A stretch of 64,000 nt of DNA, taken from NCBI GenBank assembly GCA_964035575.1, contig OZ037901.1, positions 124,001 to 188,000 on the forward strand, written 5' to 3'. The notes under the pieces are model-generated. The model was not told the DNA's origin. It did no database searches and saw only the letters and a program-made list of their open reading frames with translations. Position 1 is the first letter of the stretch. Every line of letters starts with the position of its first letter. Shown one piece after another: positions 32,579 through 44,596 of the stretch. A program made the translations under genes and the position numbers. This DNA comes from Rhynchopus sp. YZ270_cl-10. Taxonomy: Eukaryota > Euglenozoa > Diplonemea > Diplonemida > Diplonemidae.

Positions 32579-33254
32579 GATCACACACACAAAATATCAA
32601 CAAAAAAAAAAACGCCCCACATTCCACCAACACAATCCATTCGGCATGAAACAGCGACAGGGGGGTATCGGTTGCTGTGGGGGAAGGTGGGACACTCGCA
32701 GTGAGTGATATTGTATAAAAAAAAAAAAGGGTGGAAAAAAATAGAGGAACTTGAATCGAATCTTGCGCAGAAAAAAAGAAGAAGAAAAAATCACGTTGGC
32801 AAAAGGTTAACGCAGACAAGCGCCTTTGTGGGGCAACAAAACAAAAAAAGGCTTTTTAGACTACCCCCCAAAAGCCACATTGCTGATTTCACCTTGAACC
32901 AACCCAAAAAGAAACCAAATTAACACCCCCAAAAAAGGATGTCGAAGAAAGACTCCACAACAACCCTACAATAGACACAGAAGGTCTTAAGGTCTCGCAC
33001 ACATTGAATTGAAGGCACCACCAAGCCAGCTTTATACTTTGACGAGCTAAAGGGTGAAGGGAACGGAGGAGGGGACAAAAGGTACACCAGAGAGAAAGAG
33101 AAAGAGAAATGTGCAACATATGGCCACCTCCATGTTGAGGTGCGAACGCAAAAAAAAAAATAATAATAGGTAAACGAATAAATGAACCACCGGGCCACCA
33201 CCCATACCCCCATGCCATAACACCCTTTTTCACGTGATCGAAAAAAAAAAAAAA

Positions 33255-33335
33255 AGTAGAGTTGAAATACAAAGCCCTCTCGTGAACAGTGTACCTTTAG
33301 TACATCACCGGCATGTACTGGGTGGACACAAAAAA
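33255..33335 (+). repeat. Family B repeat, partial copy
   Basis: GTTGAAATACAAAGCCCTCT followed by CGTGAACAGTGTACC, then unrelated sequence. No gene start is nearby. Confidence 0.7.
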
Positions 33336-33340
33336 GAAAA

Positions 33341-33378
33341 GTTGTAAGATGAATATGCTTCGCGTGCATGCACATCTG
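33341..33378 (+). repeat. Family A/C hairpin repeat
   Basis: AGATG and ATGC on the left pair with GCAT and CATCT on the right around TTCGCGT. It is the best-paired member of the AAGATG...CATCTT subgroup after the copy at 50663. Confidence 0.65.
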
Positions 33379-33394
33379 TAAAAAAAAAAGTTTA

Positions 33395-33430
33395 AAAGAT
33401 GAACCTAAGACTCTCGTGCTTAGTCACCTT
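33395..33430 (+). repeat. Family A hairpin repeat
   Basis: CTAAG and CTTAG pair around the CTCTCGTG-containing loop, flanked by AAGATGA and TCACCTT. Confidence 0.7.
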
Positions 33431-33645
33431 AAATACCGCACGAGAGAAACTGACGGATGACGGTAAAGTAAACGACGTGACGAAGGTGAAACCAGAAGTA
33501 AAACCACAAGGCAAGTCATTTACCTTACCGTCGTGTGCAGCGCGTATCCCCCCCATCCCCAATAGCAAAAAACACCATTTATAAAGTATCGCGAGAAAAA
33601 TTGAGAAAAAAAAGGGGTGTGAAAAGCCAAAAAAAGAAGAATAAA

Positions 33646-34719
33646 CATACATTGAAATCCCCGGGAGTCGCGGAGACTCTCCACTGGTGTTTTCGAGAGT
33701 TTTAGCGATTAAAAAAAAAGAAAAAAAATTCGCGATTAATCGCGAATTTGTGAAAAACTCTCGAAAACTCTCCAATTTAAAAAAAAACTCTCCAAAACTC
33801 TCCAATACTCCTCGATTTAAAAAAAAATACTCTCGAAAACTCTCCAATTTATAAAATAAAAATTTGCGATTAATCGCGAATTTATGAAAAAATCTCGAAA
33901 ACTGGGCCATCTATGAACGGGGAGAGATTTTTTCACAAGCTCTCACTACGTTCCGAGGGGGTTTTTGTACTTTAGTGGTGTGGCTGGCAACATGTATTCT
34001 GTGGTGGTCAAAAGTGCAATGTTCCTTCTCCAATGGATTTATTGGGTGTACTGCTATACTGGGACAATATGGTCAGATCACTCTTCAAACCACCTGGAAA
34101 AGTGCACGGCATCTAAAAATTTCCACCTGCGGCGGGAAGCCTCGACCCGTTTTCACCCTTTTCTTGTTCCTTATCCCCATATTTAAAATAGCCCTGCTTT
34201 CATGTGGTGGTATGCTTCCGTGCTGGTATGGTGTACCATTTTGCGCCCAGAGTAATTTAAGCGTAATTATATCTTAAACAGGTGTGGATAATTCCCAAGC
34301 GCGGAATTAACCCGTCGCATTTGTGATCGACCTGTGGGCTCGTTTGCTCATGTCCGCCACCACTGTGCCGCCTAAAGCGAGGCTTATCACCCCTCTGTCG
34401 TGGTGGGTGCATTTTGCGAATCAATCGGTAGGTGTAATGTGAGTACGTAGACTGAACGTGTGCCCAGGTAGGCACAGGTCAGATGCGGATAGCACCAGGT
34501 GTGCACGGTTGTGTTTGGGGTAAAATGCTACAAAAAATCGCGATTTTACTCCCGGGGATTAGTCGCGAATTTTGTCGCGATTAATCGCGAAAACTCTCCG
34601 TAAAAAAAAAAAAAAAAACACTCTCGAAAACTCTCGAAACCAAAAAAACACTCACGGGGAGTTCGTTTTTTTTGATTTTTTGCCAAACTCCCCGTGACTC
34701 CCCGGGATTTCAATGTATG
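33646..34719. mobile_element. 1074-bp inverted-repeat element with AATAAA flanks
   Basis: The left end CATACATTGAAATCCCCGGG and the right end CCCGGGATTTCAATGTATG are inverse of each other, continuing into GAGTC(G/A)CGG. AATAAA flanks both sides (33640-33645 and 34720-34725). Internal repeats are AAAACTCTC units and palindromes built on CGCGATTAATCGCG, concentrated near both ends. No protein is recognised. The superfamily is uncertain; a 6-bp duplication is unusual. Confidence 0.7.
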
Positions 34720-35186
34720 AATAAAAAGAAAAACTTGGATATTAAAGCAAAAAAGTACCAGATTTCTGTCTTGTCCATATTGCGCAGGGACAACACATAG
34801 TAAACGTTGAGAACTGGGGAGATCAAGGCACATTATTGAAAGGCCCGTGGGTGGAGGAAGTAGTGTGAAGTTTTCACTGCAAAACACAAGAAAAAAAAAC
34901 AGAAAAAAAGAAGAAAAAAAAGACAATAACAAATCTGCTGGCAAAAAAGTTGACCAATTGCGCCACATCCTTTTTAAGGAAAGTGCTGAAAGCGCCCCGA
35001 AGTACCCACAAAAATTTGAACTACTCCAACAAAATCTAAAGAAGTGTCTGACTGTGTACACACATTCATCTTTGATTTTTGAAAAATGCAATGTGGCATC
35101 TGCTTCCCTTTTCGCTTCCCCTTAACAAAGTTCTTTTGCTTTAGCATCGTCGTAAATAATTTAAAGAACCCCCGGGGGGGGGGAAA

Positions 35187-35228
35187 TTGACTCGAAATAC
35201 AAAGCCCTCTCAAGACAGTGTACCTTTT
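35187..35228 (+). repeat. Family B repeat, short copy
   Basis: CGAAATACAAAGCCCTCTC then a deleted GTGA and ACAGTGTACC. It lies in a gene-free stretch. Confidence 0.6.
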
Positions 35229-35515
35229 AAAAAAAAGGAGGGAGACACACACAGCTCTGAAGTAAATTGTGTGGAGTTTTCCATCTACATATAGTTTATT
35301 TTGTATCAGAAAGAAGAAGGAAAATATTCATATCAGAACCAAAACTTTCGGGAAACCGGTCATTTCGGAACCGGGAACCGCTTCCCGATTCCCGGGAACC
35401 AGGGTTCCCTGGTTCCCTCTAAGGTTCCCCCTATGAGTGCGCAGGAGTTTACCCAGACCCACGCAGTGGCATGTGAAAAAAGTGTGCGTTGTATCCCTCA
35501 ATGAGGGGGAGAACA

Positions 35516-35548
35516 GATGAACCTAAGCCTCTCGTGCTCAGTCACCTT
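35516..35548 (+). repeat. Family A hairpin repeat
   Basis: GATGAACCTAAGCCTCTCGT followed by GCTCAGTCACCTT. The stem has one A-C mismatch relative to the GCTTAG copies. Confidence 0.65.
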
Positions 35549-35976
35549 GATCACAAATTTCCCTATGAAGGTCTAGCACAATCCATACATGTCTTCCCCA
35601 TATTCCGTACCTCTCCCAATAAAAGGGGGGTTTTTTGTGACAAACAAAAAACTGAATGACGCACCTCAAGGATACGCCTGTTACAAAGGTAAATAGCAAA
35701 TCAGCAAAAACATAAGCAACTAAAGGGAGGTAGACAAACAGATAAACAGACAAACAGATAAAAAAAAAAGGGGGGGGGGAAGAAAAAGCCCCCCCCTAGA
35801 GAGAATTAAGTCGTGTATCGTTCACCCAGGGTTTTCTTCTTTGAAATATGCAATCTTGGTGTGTTCGGAACCTAAATTCCCCGGTACTTCTCCCGAACTT
35901 TTCCTGTCAGGTTCTGACATCAAATGTGTTCAAAAAATGCTTTCTCTTCTCGGTTTTTGCACATCACGCCTTGCTC

Positions 35977-38900
35977 CTATTTCTGGTAATAGTGAAGGTC
36001 AAGCGTCTTCTTCAGTGTAGCCTGCTTCAGAGGTTTCGTAATGTAGTCGTCCATCCCTGCCTCTACACACAGCCCTCGTGTATGTGGAAGTGCGTCAGCC
36101 GTCAATGCGATGATCATGATAGGTCCTTCGACAGGCTCCTGTGCAGTGTGTGGTGTGTGTGACTACATAAATGATTTTTTTTTCTGTGAGAAGGAAGCAA
36201 TCAGGCGGTTTTGGGTTTTGTAAATTGAAGAGAAAGTGCGTTGAGACAATGGAAAGCATATGCAAGAACGTCCAGGGACGATGCCGCAAGATGGCATAGA
36301 AGATGTAAGAGCGTCTTCGTCTTTCTGGATTTCTGGGTCCTTCCAGGACCTGGCGCGACGTCAAGACGTGTCAGAGAAGAAGAAGGACCTCGCGCGGACC
36401 AACTGGACCACCATATGGACCGCGAACATGCAGCACCCCCGGATAGCATTGTTCGACTTCCAACCCCTAGGGGAAATGTGGGAACGATGTGAAGTTGTGG
36501 CGGGTTGAAACGCATGCGTAATACTGCGACGACACGAAGACAAGGAACTCACAGCTTTGCTCGAGCAAGAAACAGCAGAGAACAGGTCAGTCCGGATCAT
36601 TGCCGCGGGATGGTATGTCCGCCTTCTGGAATACTCCTTTACTCTTGTATGACACCAGAAGGAATTTTGGGTTGGTGGACACCTCTTTTATCGCCATCAC
36701 GCTGTAACACAAAGATGGGCTGTCTCTTCATCAAGTGAAATTGAGGGTACAAAAGGTCTCTGAAACGCTCCGTGGGTTATCCCGCCCCACGAAGTGCGAA
36801 ACTTTGAAACAGAAAAATTTGTAAAGACGAACCTACATTGTTTAACCCCCTTCGCTAATAAAATCCCAAAAAACGGGACACTTCTATACAAAAATAACAC
36901 ATTTTCTCAAAAAAAAAAATGACATACCTTCCACCGGAAGACCCCGGCCTTCTCCTTTGCCCTGATGTCCCTGGAGGCACCATAGCCGTCTAGGACAGGC
37001 ATGTGGCAGTCCATGAAGACGACACCGTAGCGTTCGCGCACCAGCGCGTTGACCGCCTCCTCGCCGTTGCTGACGACAGTGGGCGTGATGCCGTAGATGG
37101 CGAGCTGGCGTTTGATGAGCAGCTGGTTCGTAGGGTTGTCCTCTGCAACGAGGATCTTCTGTGCACCTTCACGTGGCGAGAGCGACACCAGCATGTTCGA
37201 GTTTGCGCGCTGTGGGTTTCAAGGTATTTTCGTTTTGATAATTTTGTGATCTCTTAAAAAAACGCAAAAGGCGTCTGGGGTGCATCTGGATTTTTGAATT
37301 ATTAGGAAGAAAAGGAAAGGGGGCATACCTGCTTGATGGTGAGAGCTGCCTCCTTCTCGGAGAAGAGGGACGCTATGAGCGCCATTTTGGCCGGCTTTGT
37401 GAAGATGTTCTCAAAGTTCTCTTTGCCTTGGAAGGAGCTCTTCGCACGCATGGACATCAACATCGAACTCTTGCAGGAGAGGCCCTTCTTTGCGAAGTCT
37501 GCCAGCACCACGGTCCCATCGCTTGTCAGACCCTCAAGCTCCTCGTCGACAAGCAGGTGGTGTGGCAGGTGGATCACCCGCTCTGTCAGCTCGGAAGACC
37601 CTTTCCAGCCGTCACATGAAGGCATCAATGCAGTAACGCCTTGAAACGCAGGTGCCAATACATAGTCGTGCAGCGCTTTGTACGATGTCACGTAGATAAC
37701 ATTCACCTCAAACACTGAAAACACATTTTCAACCGTTTTGCGATGCCTTTCGTGGCTGATCGCAAGCAGCACCGTCTGCTCCGGTGCAGTCCCCCCTGCA
37801 ATAAGCCGCAACGAATCCGCGACGGAAGGTGTGTTCCCCCCAGGGACCTGCCCGAAGGAGGCCGTGAACCAGAAGGTCGACCCCTTTCCTAGATCGCTCT
37901 TGATGTTGACCTCACCGTCCATGCTCTCAACAAGCTGCTTGCAGATGGCCAGACCTAAACCACTACCACCATACTGCCTGGTAGTTCCTGCGTCTGCTTG
38001 CTCAAATGGACGGAACAGCTTGCGTTGCGCTTCCTTATCAATTCCTATCCCAGTATCTGTTACCGAAAACGTAAGGCACAGAGTACCATGCGAGACAGTA
38101 GGGCTGGCCGTACGGCGGACCTCAAGAATGATGTCTCCACCATCGGGGGTGAACTTCACTGCATTCCCGAGAAGGTTGGTGAGCACCTGGCGGAGGCGGT
38201 ATTGGTCGCCTATGACGTCCGTAGGGATGGCGGCATCGACGTCTACGAGAAGGGAGATCATTTTTGCTTCAGATTTTGGGCGCATGACGTCAATGGTTTC
38301 TTCAATGATGTTTGACAGCCCGAAGACACGCTTTTCGAGTTCAAGCTTGCCAGCCTCGAGACGTCCGTAATCAAGCACGTCGTTGATGATGGCCATAAGC
38401 GCCTCTCCGCAGGAGCGAATCGTGTCGGACATTTCGCGCTGCTCGAGAGTGAGCGTGGTGTTCATGAGAAGCTCGCACATCCCGACCACACCGGACATTG
38501 GTGTCCGGATCTCGTGGGACATTGCCATGAGGAAGTTTGACTTCGCCTCGGCTGCCTGCTTAGCCTGGTCCCGAAGGCGGACCAGCTCTTTGTTCTTCTC
38601 GCGGATGAACTGCCCCTCCCTCAGCTCGTCGTACATCAGAATGTTGTTCAAAGAGATCCCAACAAACGACGAGAACGAACAGGCCAGATCGACGTCCTGC
38701 TCGCTAAAGACATCACCGTTGCATTTGTTAATAAATTGGATGACACCCATCACCTTGTTTGCGTGGTGTGGTTTGACTGGGACACATAGGGTTGCTTTGG
38801 TTACAAAGCCGGTTTTGCGGTCGAATTCTGGGTTGAACATATCGCAGGCATAGGCATCGGGGATGTTGAGCACTTCACCTGTTGCGGCGACATGCCCAGC

Positions 38901-41396
38901 AAGCCCGACACCGACGGGAAGTCGGATCACGTTGTCGCCACCAAGCTCCGCAGCAGTCTCGCTGTCGGTGAGAATTGACCAGAGTTCGTTCTTCTGCTCG
39001 TCAATGAGGAAGATTGAGGCACGTTCAACGTGAAGCACCTGCCGTGCACGCGCCATGATCTTCGACACCATCGCACCCAGATCAATCTGCAGGTCGTTGA
39101 TCTCCTTGCTCACCTCCAGAAGCGACTGCGTCTTCAACCCCTCAATCTGCAGCTGCTGGTACACCTGCGCGTTCGACAGATGGATGCCCGCCTGCTTCCC
39201 CAGCAACGCCAAGACCCCTTCGTCCTCTGCACTGAACGCACCGTTCGTCTTGTTAATTGCCTCCACCACAGCGGTCACAACGTTCGCGCCGGACTTCTCG
39301 CCGTAACCTTGCCCCCGGGTGATAGGGTAGACAAGGAGGTTGCGTGTGATGTATCCCGTGTTCTTGTCGACATCTTTGTTGAAGCGAGCGTCCTTATAAG
39401 CATCGCGTATGTTAAGCACCCTGCCATGGATCGCAGCATACCCTGCCAGGCTTCCTTGCATGGGTACTCTGATTTCGTGGCCGTCGTCGGAAATGGTCCA
39501 GATGTCGTTGCTTTTCCAGTCGCACAAGAAGATCGAGGCACGCTCACAGTGCAGAACCTGCACAACACAGGCACAAATAAACCGCTGAATCCGGAAGGTG
39601 TCAAGCTCCTCAGAAAGCCTCGTGAACAATAACACCAACTTCTGCAGGATCGTCGACGAAAGCGACTTCATATTCGTCGGCACCACTGCACCCGACAAGG
39701 TGTCAATGCTGTGCGCCCCTGTAGAGCTGGCCACGCCTTCACTGTCCTCCCCATCAGGCAGCTCCTGTGTGCACTGGTCCAGATCCATCTGCACCACGCT
39801 CTTCACAATGTCAATGGCCTCAAGGTCGTCCTTCTTGCTCTCCTCTGCGCTCTTTCTGTGCATAATTAGCGGCAGATCGCCTCGCTTGAGGCCACCCCAT
39901 TCATCTTTGTCTTTCTCCTTTTCCCGCTCCCGTTCCTTCTCCTTTTCCATACGTTGCATCCGGCTTGGGGGTTTGAACGACCCCCCTACTCTGAGACGGT
40001 GCATGCTGTTTACAGAACGGATGTCCTTCTCTCTGGGAGACGCTGGTGTTGCGTGCACAACCTGCGCTACGCCGTCTAGCAGTGAAGCGGTTGAGGAGGA
40101 AAGCGAGAAGTGGGGTTTCGCATTTTCCGGGTTTGCCTCGTCCTCCTCTCTTCGCTGAATCGCAGTGGGCATTCGGGTGTTGATCTCTGCAGACGCAACA
40201 AAAAAGGACTTCTCCCTCTCCCTCTCCTGCGATCGTGGTAGCCTCACGGAAGATGCAGGGCTAAGATTTGGTTGACTGCTTTCACTTCGCCCTCCTGATG
40301 ACGACACTGCCCTCCTTAACGCATTATTATGAGGCGAAGAAGGCGACACACACGACACTGCACGAGGCAGTCTATGCGACATCTCCCTCGAAATCAATTG
40401 CTTCCGAATTCTATGCACAGGAGACGTTGCTACCACTGCCCGAGGCGTTCCTGCGTCCATATCGTCCATCGGAACGAATGTATCAATCGGCACCAAAATC
40501 GGGCGATTCACCAATGGATACATCACTGCCGCAAGCTGAAGGAACATACACAACAACGTTGGGGTAAATGCCTCCTCCATCGTATACGAAGAAACTACCC
40601 AACCAAATACCCACCCAACCCCTGCAGTCAAAAACGAAGCAAACGCGAGGGGAACATCTCCCGACAGAACTACCAAGGGAAGAAGCGAGCATTGAATCTG
40701 CCCGGTCTTCCCTGGCGTATCGTACGCAAGGTGCGCAAGAAACGCAGACGAAGTAAACGCCATCACAAACAACAACCTGTGCACCGCTGCCCCAAGCACC
40801 ACCCCCTTCAAATACACCACCCAATATATCACCGCCGCCACACCAAATGTAATGCATAACCCCCCATGGTACCATGAATTCTCCGTCATTGAAGTAGCAT
40901 GGGATAACGCTAACGCAAGAATCACTGCAAACCCAAGACAAGAAAACACCGTAGCACATGGCAACACAAGCGCCTCAAATGGATTGTCCTCACAGAAGGC
41001 ACTAACATACTTATGAGGCGGCCAGCTTTCCTTTCGTGGCGCAAGAGTAGGGGACTGCAACGAAGGGGTACTCTCTACCCTTTGTATATCAACTGCCTGA
41101 TAGGAGTATCGACCCGCCTCAGATCCCTCCACCTCAACAGGTTCCGAAGACCGTAACATCTCAACCGGACGCTGTTCGGACCCTGCATACCGTACATCCT
41201 GCCCTACCACGTATTTATCCACCCCGCCCACCATAAAGCTCCAGGCATTGCTCTCAGGTGCATTGCTCCCGGCACCCAACGTCACCGCCGCAGGTCTCGG
41301 TCCAGCCAACCCATAAGAGGAAGGGGTCGACCCACCCCGCTCCCTCGAAGATGACGGAGGGAGAGGGGGAACGGCTGGCAACCCAGGAGAGTCCAT
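35977..41396 (-). CDS. Hybrid histidine kinase: membrane domain, two GAF domains, receiver (3 exons)
   Basis: Phosphorelay sensor of 1503 aa. Exons are 37329-41396, 36928-37209 and 35977-36138, all phase 0 (donors GTATGC and GTATGT). Residues about 135-307 hold several membrane segments. A long disordered, charged linker follows, then GAF1 (about 600-760) and GAF2 (about 770-935), both with the NIxDAY...F pattern of cyclic-nucleotide-type GAF domains. HisKA has MSHEIRTP with His961. The HATPase domain has its N box near 1067, DTGIGI near 1119 and GSGLGLAI near 1149. About 1205-1330 looks like a receiver without a phosphorylatable Asp. The true receiver runs over exons 2 and 3: phospho-acceptor Asp1423 (FMDCHMP) and Lys1485 (ITKPL) are separated by a 789-bp intron. 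Ligand and output are unknown. Confidence 0.93.
36139..36927 (-). other. 789-bp intron inside the receiver domain of the kinase
   Basis: It separates the phospho-Asp exon from the Lys exon. The part at 36240-36520 has coding-like composition on the plus strand (an open frame 36260-36508) but matches nothing I know. A weak family A copy is near 36826. Confidence 0.65.
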
Positions 41397-42144
41397 TTAT
41401 ATAAAAAAAGGGCAAAAAAAAAAACTAAGAATGGAAAAAATAGAGGATGAGTGTGTATATGGGTCACACAGAGAGAGGGTCAGACCATTTTGCTTGTGTA
41501 TTTTGAATTTTTTTTTGCGGTTTTTTTGTTTCTGGGATGACTTTTTGGAGTGGAAGGGGGGGTATTTGGGGTAATGTGAAAATACAGCAAAATTAGTGGT
41601 GGATATATTCTGATAATTGCCCATCATAATACATAAAACACATCACAATCCACCACTACGCAAAATCAGAAACTGTACACAGTGGACCGGTCATGGTCAT
41701 GACCAACACTTTTGACTGGCCAACCTGAGAAAATGTACTGGAAGGGAGAACGGGGTTGCGAGAGAAAAACTGAAGTGCACCCCCCTTTTTTTGTTTTTTT
41801 TAGACTACTCAAAAAAAGTTGTTATTTGCATGCATTGGTTTCGTTCAAAAAAAGAAAGAGGGGTGGGTTCTTGTCTATGCTACTTTCCCACTGCCAAAGA
41901 AAAATACACCTCAATTAATGAGCTTACTCGAAATGGGTCCAGGGCTACAGACACCCTCCCTCCCAACAAGCAAGAGTCATCGTGGGGGGCAACACATGCA
42001 CAAGAAAATAGGGGGGTAACGATTCGCTTATTTTTGAGTTAGGTACAATGGAATTTTTTCTTCTTCTTTCTACTCCCCCTCTTTTGTTAGGGGAAATCAA
42101 ACAATCAACAAAAGGTTCTGTACAAACAAAAGAAAGAAACGTTG

Positions 42145-42177
42145 TAAGATGAATGCCTCTCTCTCCACACACATCTT
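42145..42177 (+). repeat. Family A/C hairpin repeat
   Basis: AAGATG at the left pairs with CATCTT at the right around a CTCTCTCTCC loop. Confidence 0.65.
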
Positions 42178-42197
42178 ACCTTGAAAGAACGATTTAT

Positions 42198-42232
42198 AAG
42201 ATGATCCTAAGCCATTCGTGGTTAGTCACCTT
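42198..42232 (+). repeat. Family A hairpin repeat, variant stem
   Basis: CTAA/TTAG and CC/GG pair around ATTCGT; the flanks AAGATGA and TCACCTT are present. Confidence 0.65.
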
Positions 42233-42598
42233 AAAAAAAAAATGTCAAATCAAACGGGTTAGGTGTATGATTTACCTATTACAGACACACACACCCTTAT
42301 TGGGTGCACAGCTTCACAGAGATGGACAGACAGACAGATAAGGGTATACATTCCACACAGGAAAATCACCCCACAAACTACACCACAAAGAGATATACAA
42401 CAGCAAAACTTCGTTAACCCCCCCTCCCCCTCCCTCCTCCCACCCTTCCCTCTCTCTCTCTCTCTATGTTCCTCAATCGCCTACCGGAAACCACTCCGAT
42501 CACATTTTCTCAAAGCCTGGGTAAATCGCTTGAAAAAACTCCATCTATTTTCCGGGATGGGAAATCAATTTATCAAAATTCCTCCTTCCTCACCCTCC

Positions 42599-44200
42599 TC
42601 ACGGCCCCTGCGTGAAGAATTTTTGGTTTTGCCCGACTCTTCGTTGATCTGTTATGTCCTCGATGAAGGCGAAGAAACGGACGGCATATTGAGCTGGAGG
42701 TACAGCGGAGATGCCTTGTCGGTCGTGTTGAACTCCTTTTAGGTAATATTCGGCCCTTTTACGGCCGTTGTAGCGCTGGAGAATGTCAATGATGCCGAAG
42801 TAGTAGACTTCACCGCCTGCTTCTGCGATCATGCCACCTTCATCTGCTTGGAGACAACGTTCATCATGGTACACTAGGTTTCGCACTTTGCGTACTCCGT
42901 AACCCACGTTGTGTATTCCTACTAAGAATGAATAATCCATAATCGCGCATTTTTGTAAAAATTGTACATCTCTCGCAATCTGTCCAAGCATGATCCTTCG
43001 CCTCCCCGGTCCCAACAAAAAGCTTTGATTCAAATTCGTGTCCTTCAATATCTTCCCCTCCCCCGGCTCCGTCCACCTCCCACACCGCGACCCTTTCAAA
43101 TCGTATTTTTTATGAATTTTGTTCCCTCCAGCTTCAAAGACGTTGTTCATAATGATAAAAGAAATCTTCTTTTCCTTTGCGATCGAGAAGGTGTCATCGT
43201 CTGCAGGGTTTGGCGTAAAGGAAATCGAGAAGTGGCCGTAATACTTTGGAAGAAGGGTGTGCGGGTTGTTCCGGATGTGATGGTAGTAAAGGTGGAGGAT
43301 TCGACGAAGGAATTTCGACTCCTCTTTGCTCATAGTTTTGATAACGTATTTGGGGCCTGCGAAGTAAAGCAAGGAGTTGGACTTTGCGGCGCCAGAGACA
43401 GTCCAAACGGAATTGCAGATATCTGCTGCGAATTCCGCTGCATTCATTGCCAAAAAATCGCGCATATGGGTATAACACATTGGAGAATACCCTGTTAACT
43501 GAAAAGGGGCTAAATCACCAGACGCAATTTCTTCTTTGTATTTGCTCTCTGTTAAATCAAAGGTTTTCTTCGCTTTATAAGTGAAATCCTTGCTAGGATC
43601 TAAGGCTCGCATTCTATCCGCATGCGAAATGCTTTCAATCGAATTTCTTATCCCCAACTTCATGATCCCCGCAATCAACCGAGCCCGCACATCCTTATAC
43701 ACAGGATCCCCTAAGGTGTTGTCATGCCTCACCTTTCCCGTCTCCTTTTTATTTTTTGAAACCGGAGCCAAAACAATGGTTGAAGCGTATGCTTCGATGT
43801 TCTCTGGGACTTCTCGTTCGGTGTCGGATTCGTGGTTTTCTCGTGGGTCTTGACCAGGGTCGGAGGAGATTGAGGGGCGGGTGGTGATTTTGGTGGGTTG
43901 GCGTCTTGAGGGTTTTGTAGAAGGGATGCGTGCATTGCCTGACCAAGAGCCTTCGAGGACCATTTCGTGGTGGCGCGGTGTGGTGTTGTGGTTGCGGTTT
44001 TTGGTTGAGTCGGTTTCGCTTGGTCTGCGTGATGCTGTGCTCGCGGCAGCGTCCACGCTACCTCGTCCCCCAGACACCGAAGCAGCCGCAGGGTCGTTCC
44101 CTTGGAACATCACACGTTTCGACGAATGCTCCCGTTGCATCCCTCGACTCTCCGTAAAGGAGACCCCGGGGTTCACAGACCCCATCCACTCGCCCTGCAT
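42599..44200 (-). CDS. Phosphatidylinositol phosphate kinase (PIPK)
   Basis: Single-exon gene for 533 aa. A lipid kinase making phosphatidylinositol bisphosphates on membranes. Residues 1 to about 170 are low-complexity, basic and Ser/Thr-rich. The catalytic domain fills the rest: DFTYKAKKTF, then YFAGPKYVIKTMS with the ATP-binding Lys, IIMNNVF, KYDLKGS (near 367), MDYSFLVGIH (near 425), YYFGIIDILQRY, and the activation-loop region through SAVPPAQYAVRFFAFI. All the hallmark PIPK blocks are present and the C terminus is complete. I cannot decide between the 4- and 5-kinase type. A full family B repeat begins 105 bp upstream of the ATG. Confidence 0.95.
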   Translation of the reverse strand: MQGEWMGSVNPGVSFTESRGMQREHSSKRVMFQGNDPAAASVSGGRGSVDAAASTASRRPSETDSTKNRNHNTTPRHHEMVLEGSWSGNARIPSTKPSRRQPTKITTRPSISSDPGQDPRENHESDTEREVPENIEAYASTIVLAPVSKNKKETGKVRHDNTLGDPVYKDVRARLIAGIMKLGIRNSIESISHADRMRALDPSKDFTYKAKKTFDLTESKYKEEIASGDLAPFQLTGYSPMCYTHMRDFLAMNAAEFAADICNSVWTVSGAAKSNSLLYFAGPKYVIKTMSKEESKFLRRILHLYYHHIRNNPHTLLPKYYGHFSISFTPNPADDDTFSIAKEKKISFIIMNNVFEAGGNKIHKKYDLKGSRCGRWTEPGEGKILKDTNLNQSFLLGPGRRRIMLGQIARDVQFLQKCAIMDYSFLVGIHNVGYGVRKVRNLVYHDERCLQADEGGMIAEAGGEVYYFGIIDILQRYNGRKRAEYYLKGVQHDRQGISAVPPAQYAVRFFAFIEDITDQRRVGQNQKFFTQGP

Positions 44201-44304
44201 TTTAAAATGCCAATTTTTCTTTTGTGTGTAAAAAAAAAGGGAGAAAAAAATGGGCGTTTCTGAAGGGTTGGAAAAGGGGGGTGAAAAGGAGAGAAAGTTT
44301 TACC

Positions 44305-44502
44305 TTGAAATACAAAAGCCCTCTCGTGAATAGTGTACCGTGGGGGGTGGTACCCTCAAACCATGCAGTCCGAGAATCCATTTCGTGGTTTTACATCTGA
44401 TATTGTGCTACTCCCGCTTCTACTCATCATGATGAACGGAGATCATTGCGAAGACAGGGTCATAAATCCTGTGTGATGTAGGGTCCGGTTGGGGTCCTCT
44501 GA
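44305..44502 (+). repeat. Family B repeat, full copy upstream of PIPK
   Basis: About 198 bp, antisense to PIPK, its edge 105 bp from the ATG. In gene sense it has TGATGAG, GGGAGTAG, CAGATGTAAAACCACGAAA in order. It is very close to the copy at 31023. Confidence 0.85.
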
Positions 44503-44550
44503 GAGAAGAAAAAAAAGGGGGTGGGGTGTTGTACTTTTTTTTTTTCCTTT

Positions 44551-44596
44551 TGAAAACTTGGTTGGATTAGTGACACTCGAGGATGAGCTCCACTAT
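44551..44596 (+). repeat. Family E hairpin repeat, shortened
   Basis: GAAAACTTGGTTGGATTAGT and GAGCTCCACTA are present, but the TAG after the first arm is lost. Confidence 0.6.

Larger units (their letters stand above)
30942..35976. other. 5-kb gene-free region with many repeats
   Basis: No gene is supported. It contains family B copies (31023, 33255, 35187), family A/C hairpins (about 31785, 31955, 32271, 32541, 33341, 33395, 35516), a small CACCTGATTTT-ended element (32029-32135) and the 1.07-kb inverted-repeat element (33646-34719). A GGGAACCAGGG/CCCTGGTTCCC palindrome lies near 35395-35418. Confidence 0.7.
41397..42598. other. Intergenic between the kinase and PIP kinase genes
   Basis: No gene. 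Family A/C hairpins at 42145-42177 and 42198-42232. A CCATCATAATACA block (about 41621) is shared with 45760. Confidence 0.6.

Noticed and set aside
34536..34610. Origin of replication suggested by the CGCGATTAATCGCG palindromes
   Set aside because: The palindromes are explained as subterminal repeats of the inverted-repeat element and there is no other evidence for an origin.
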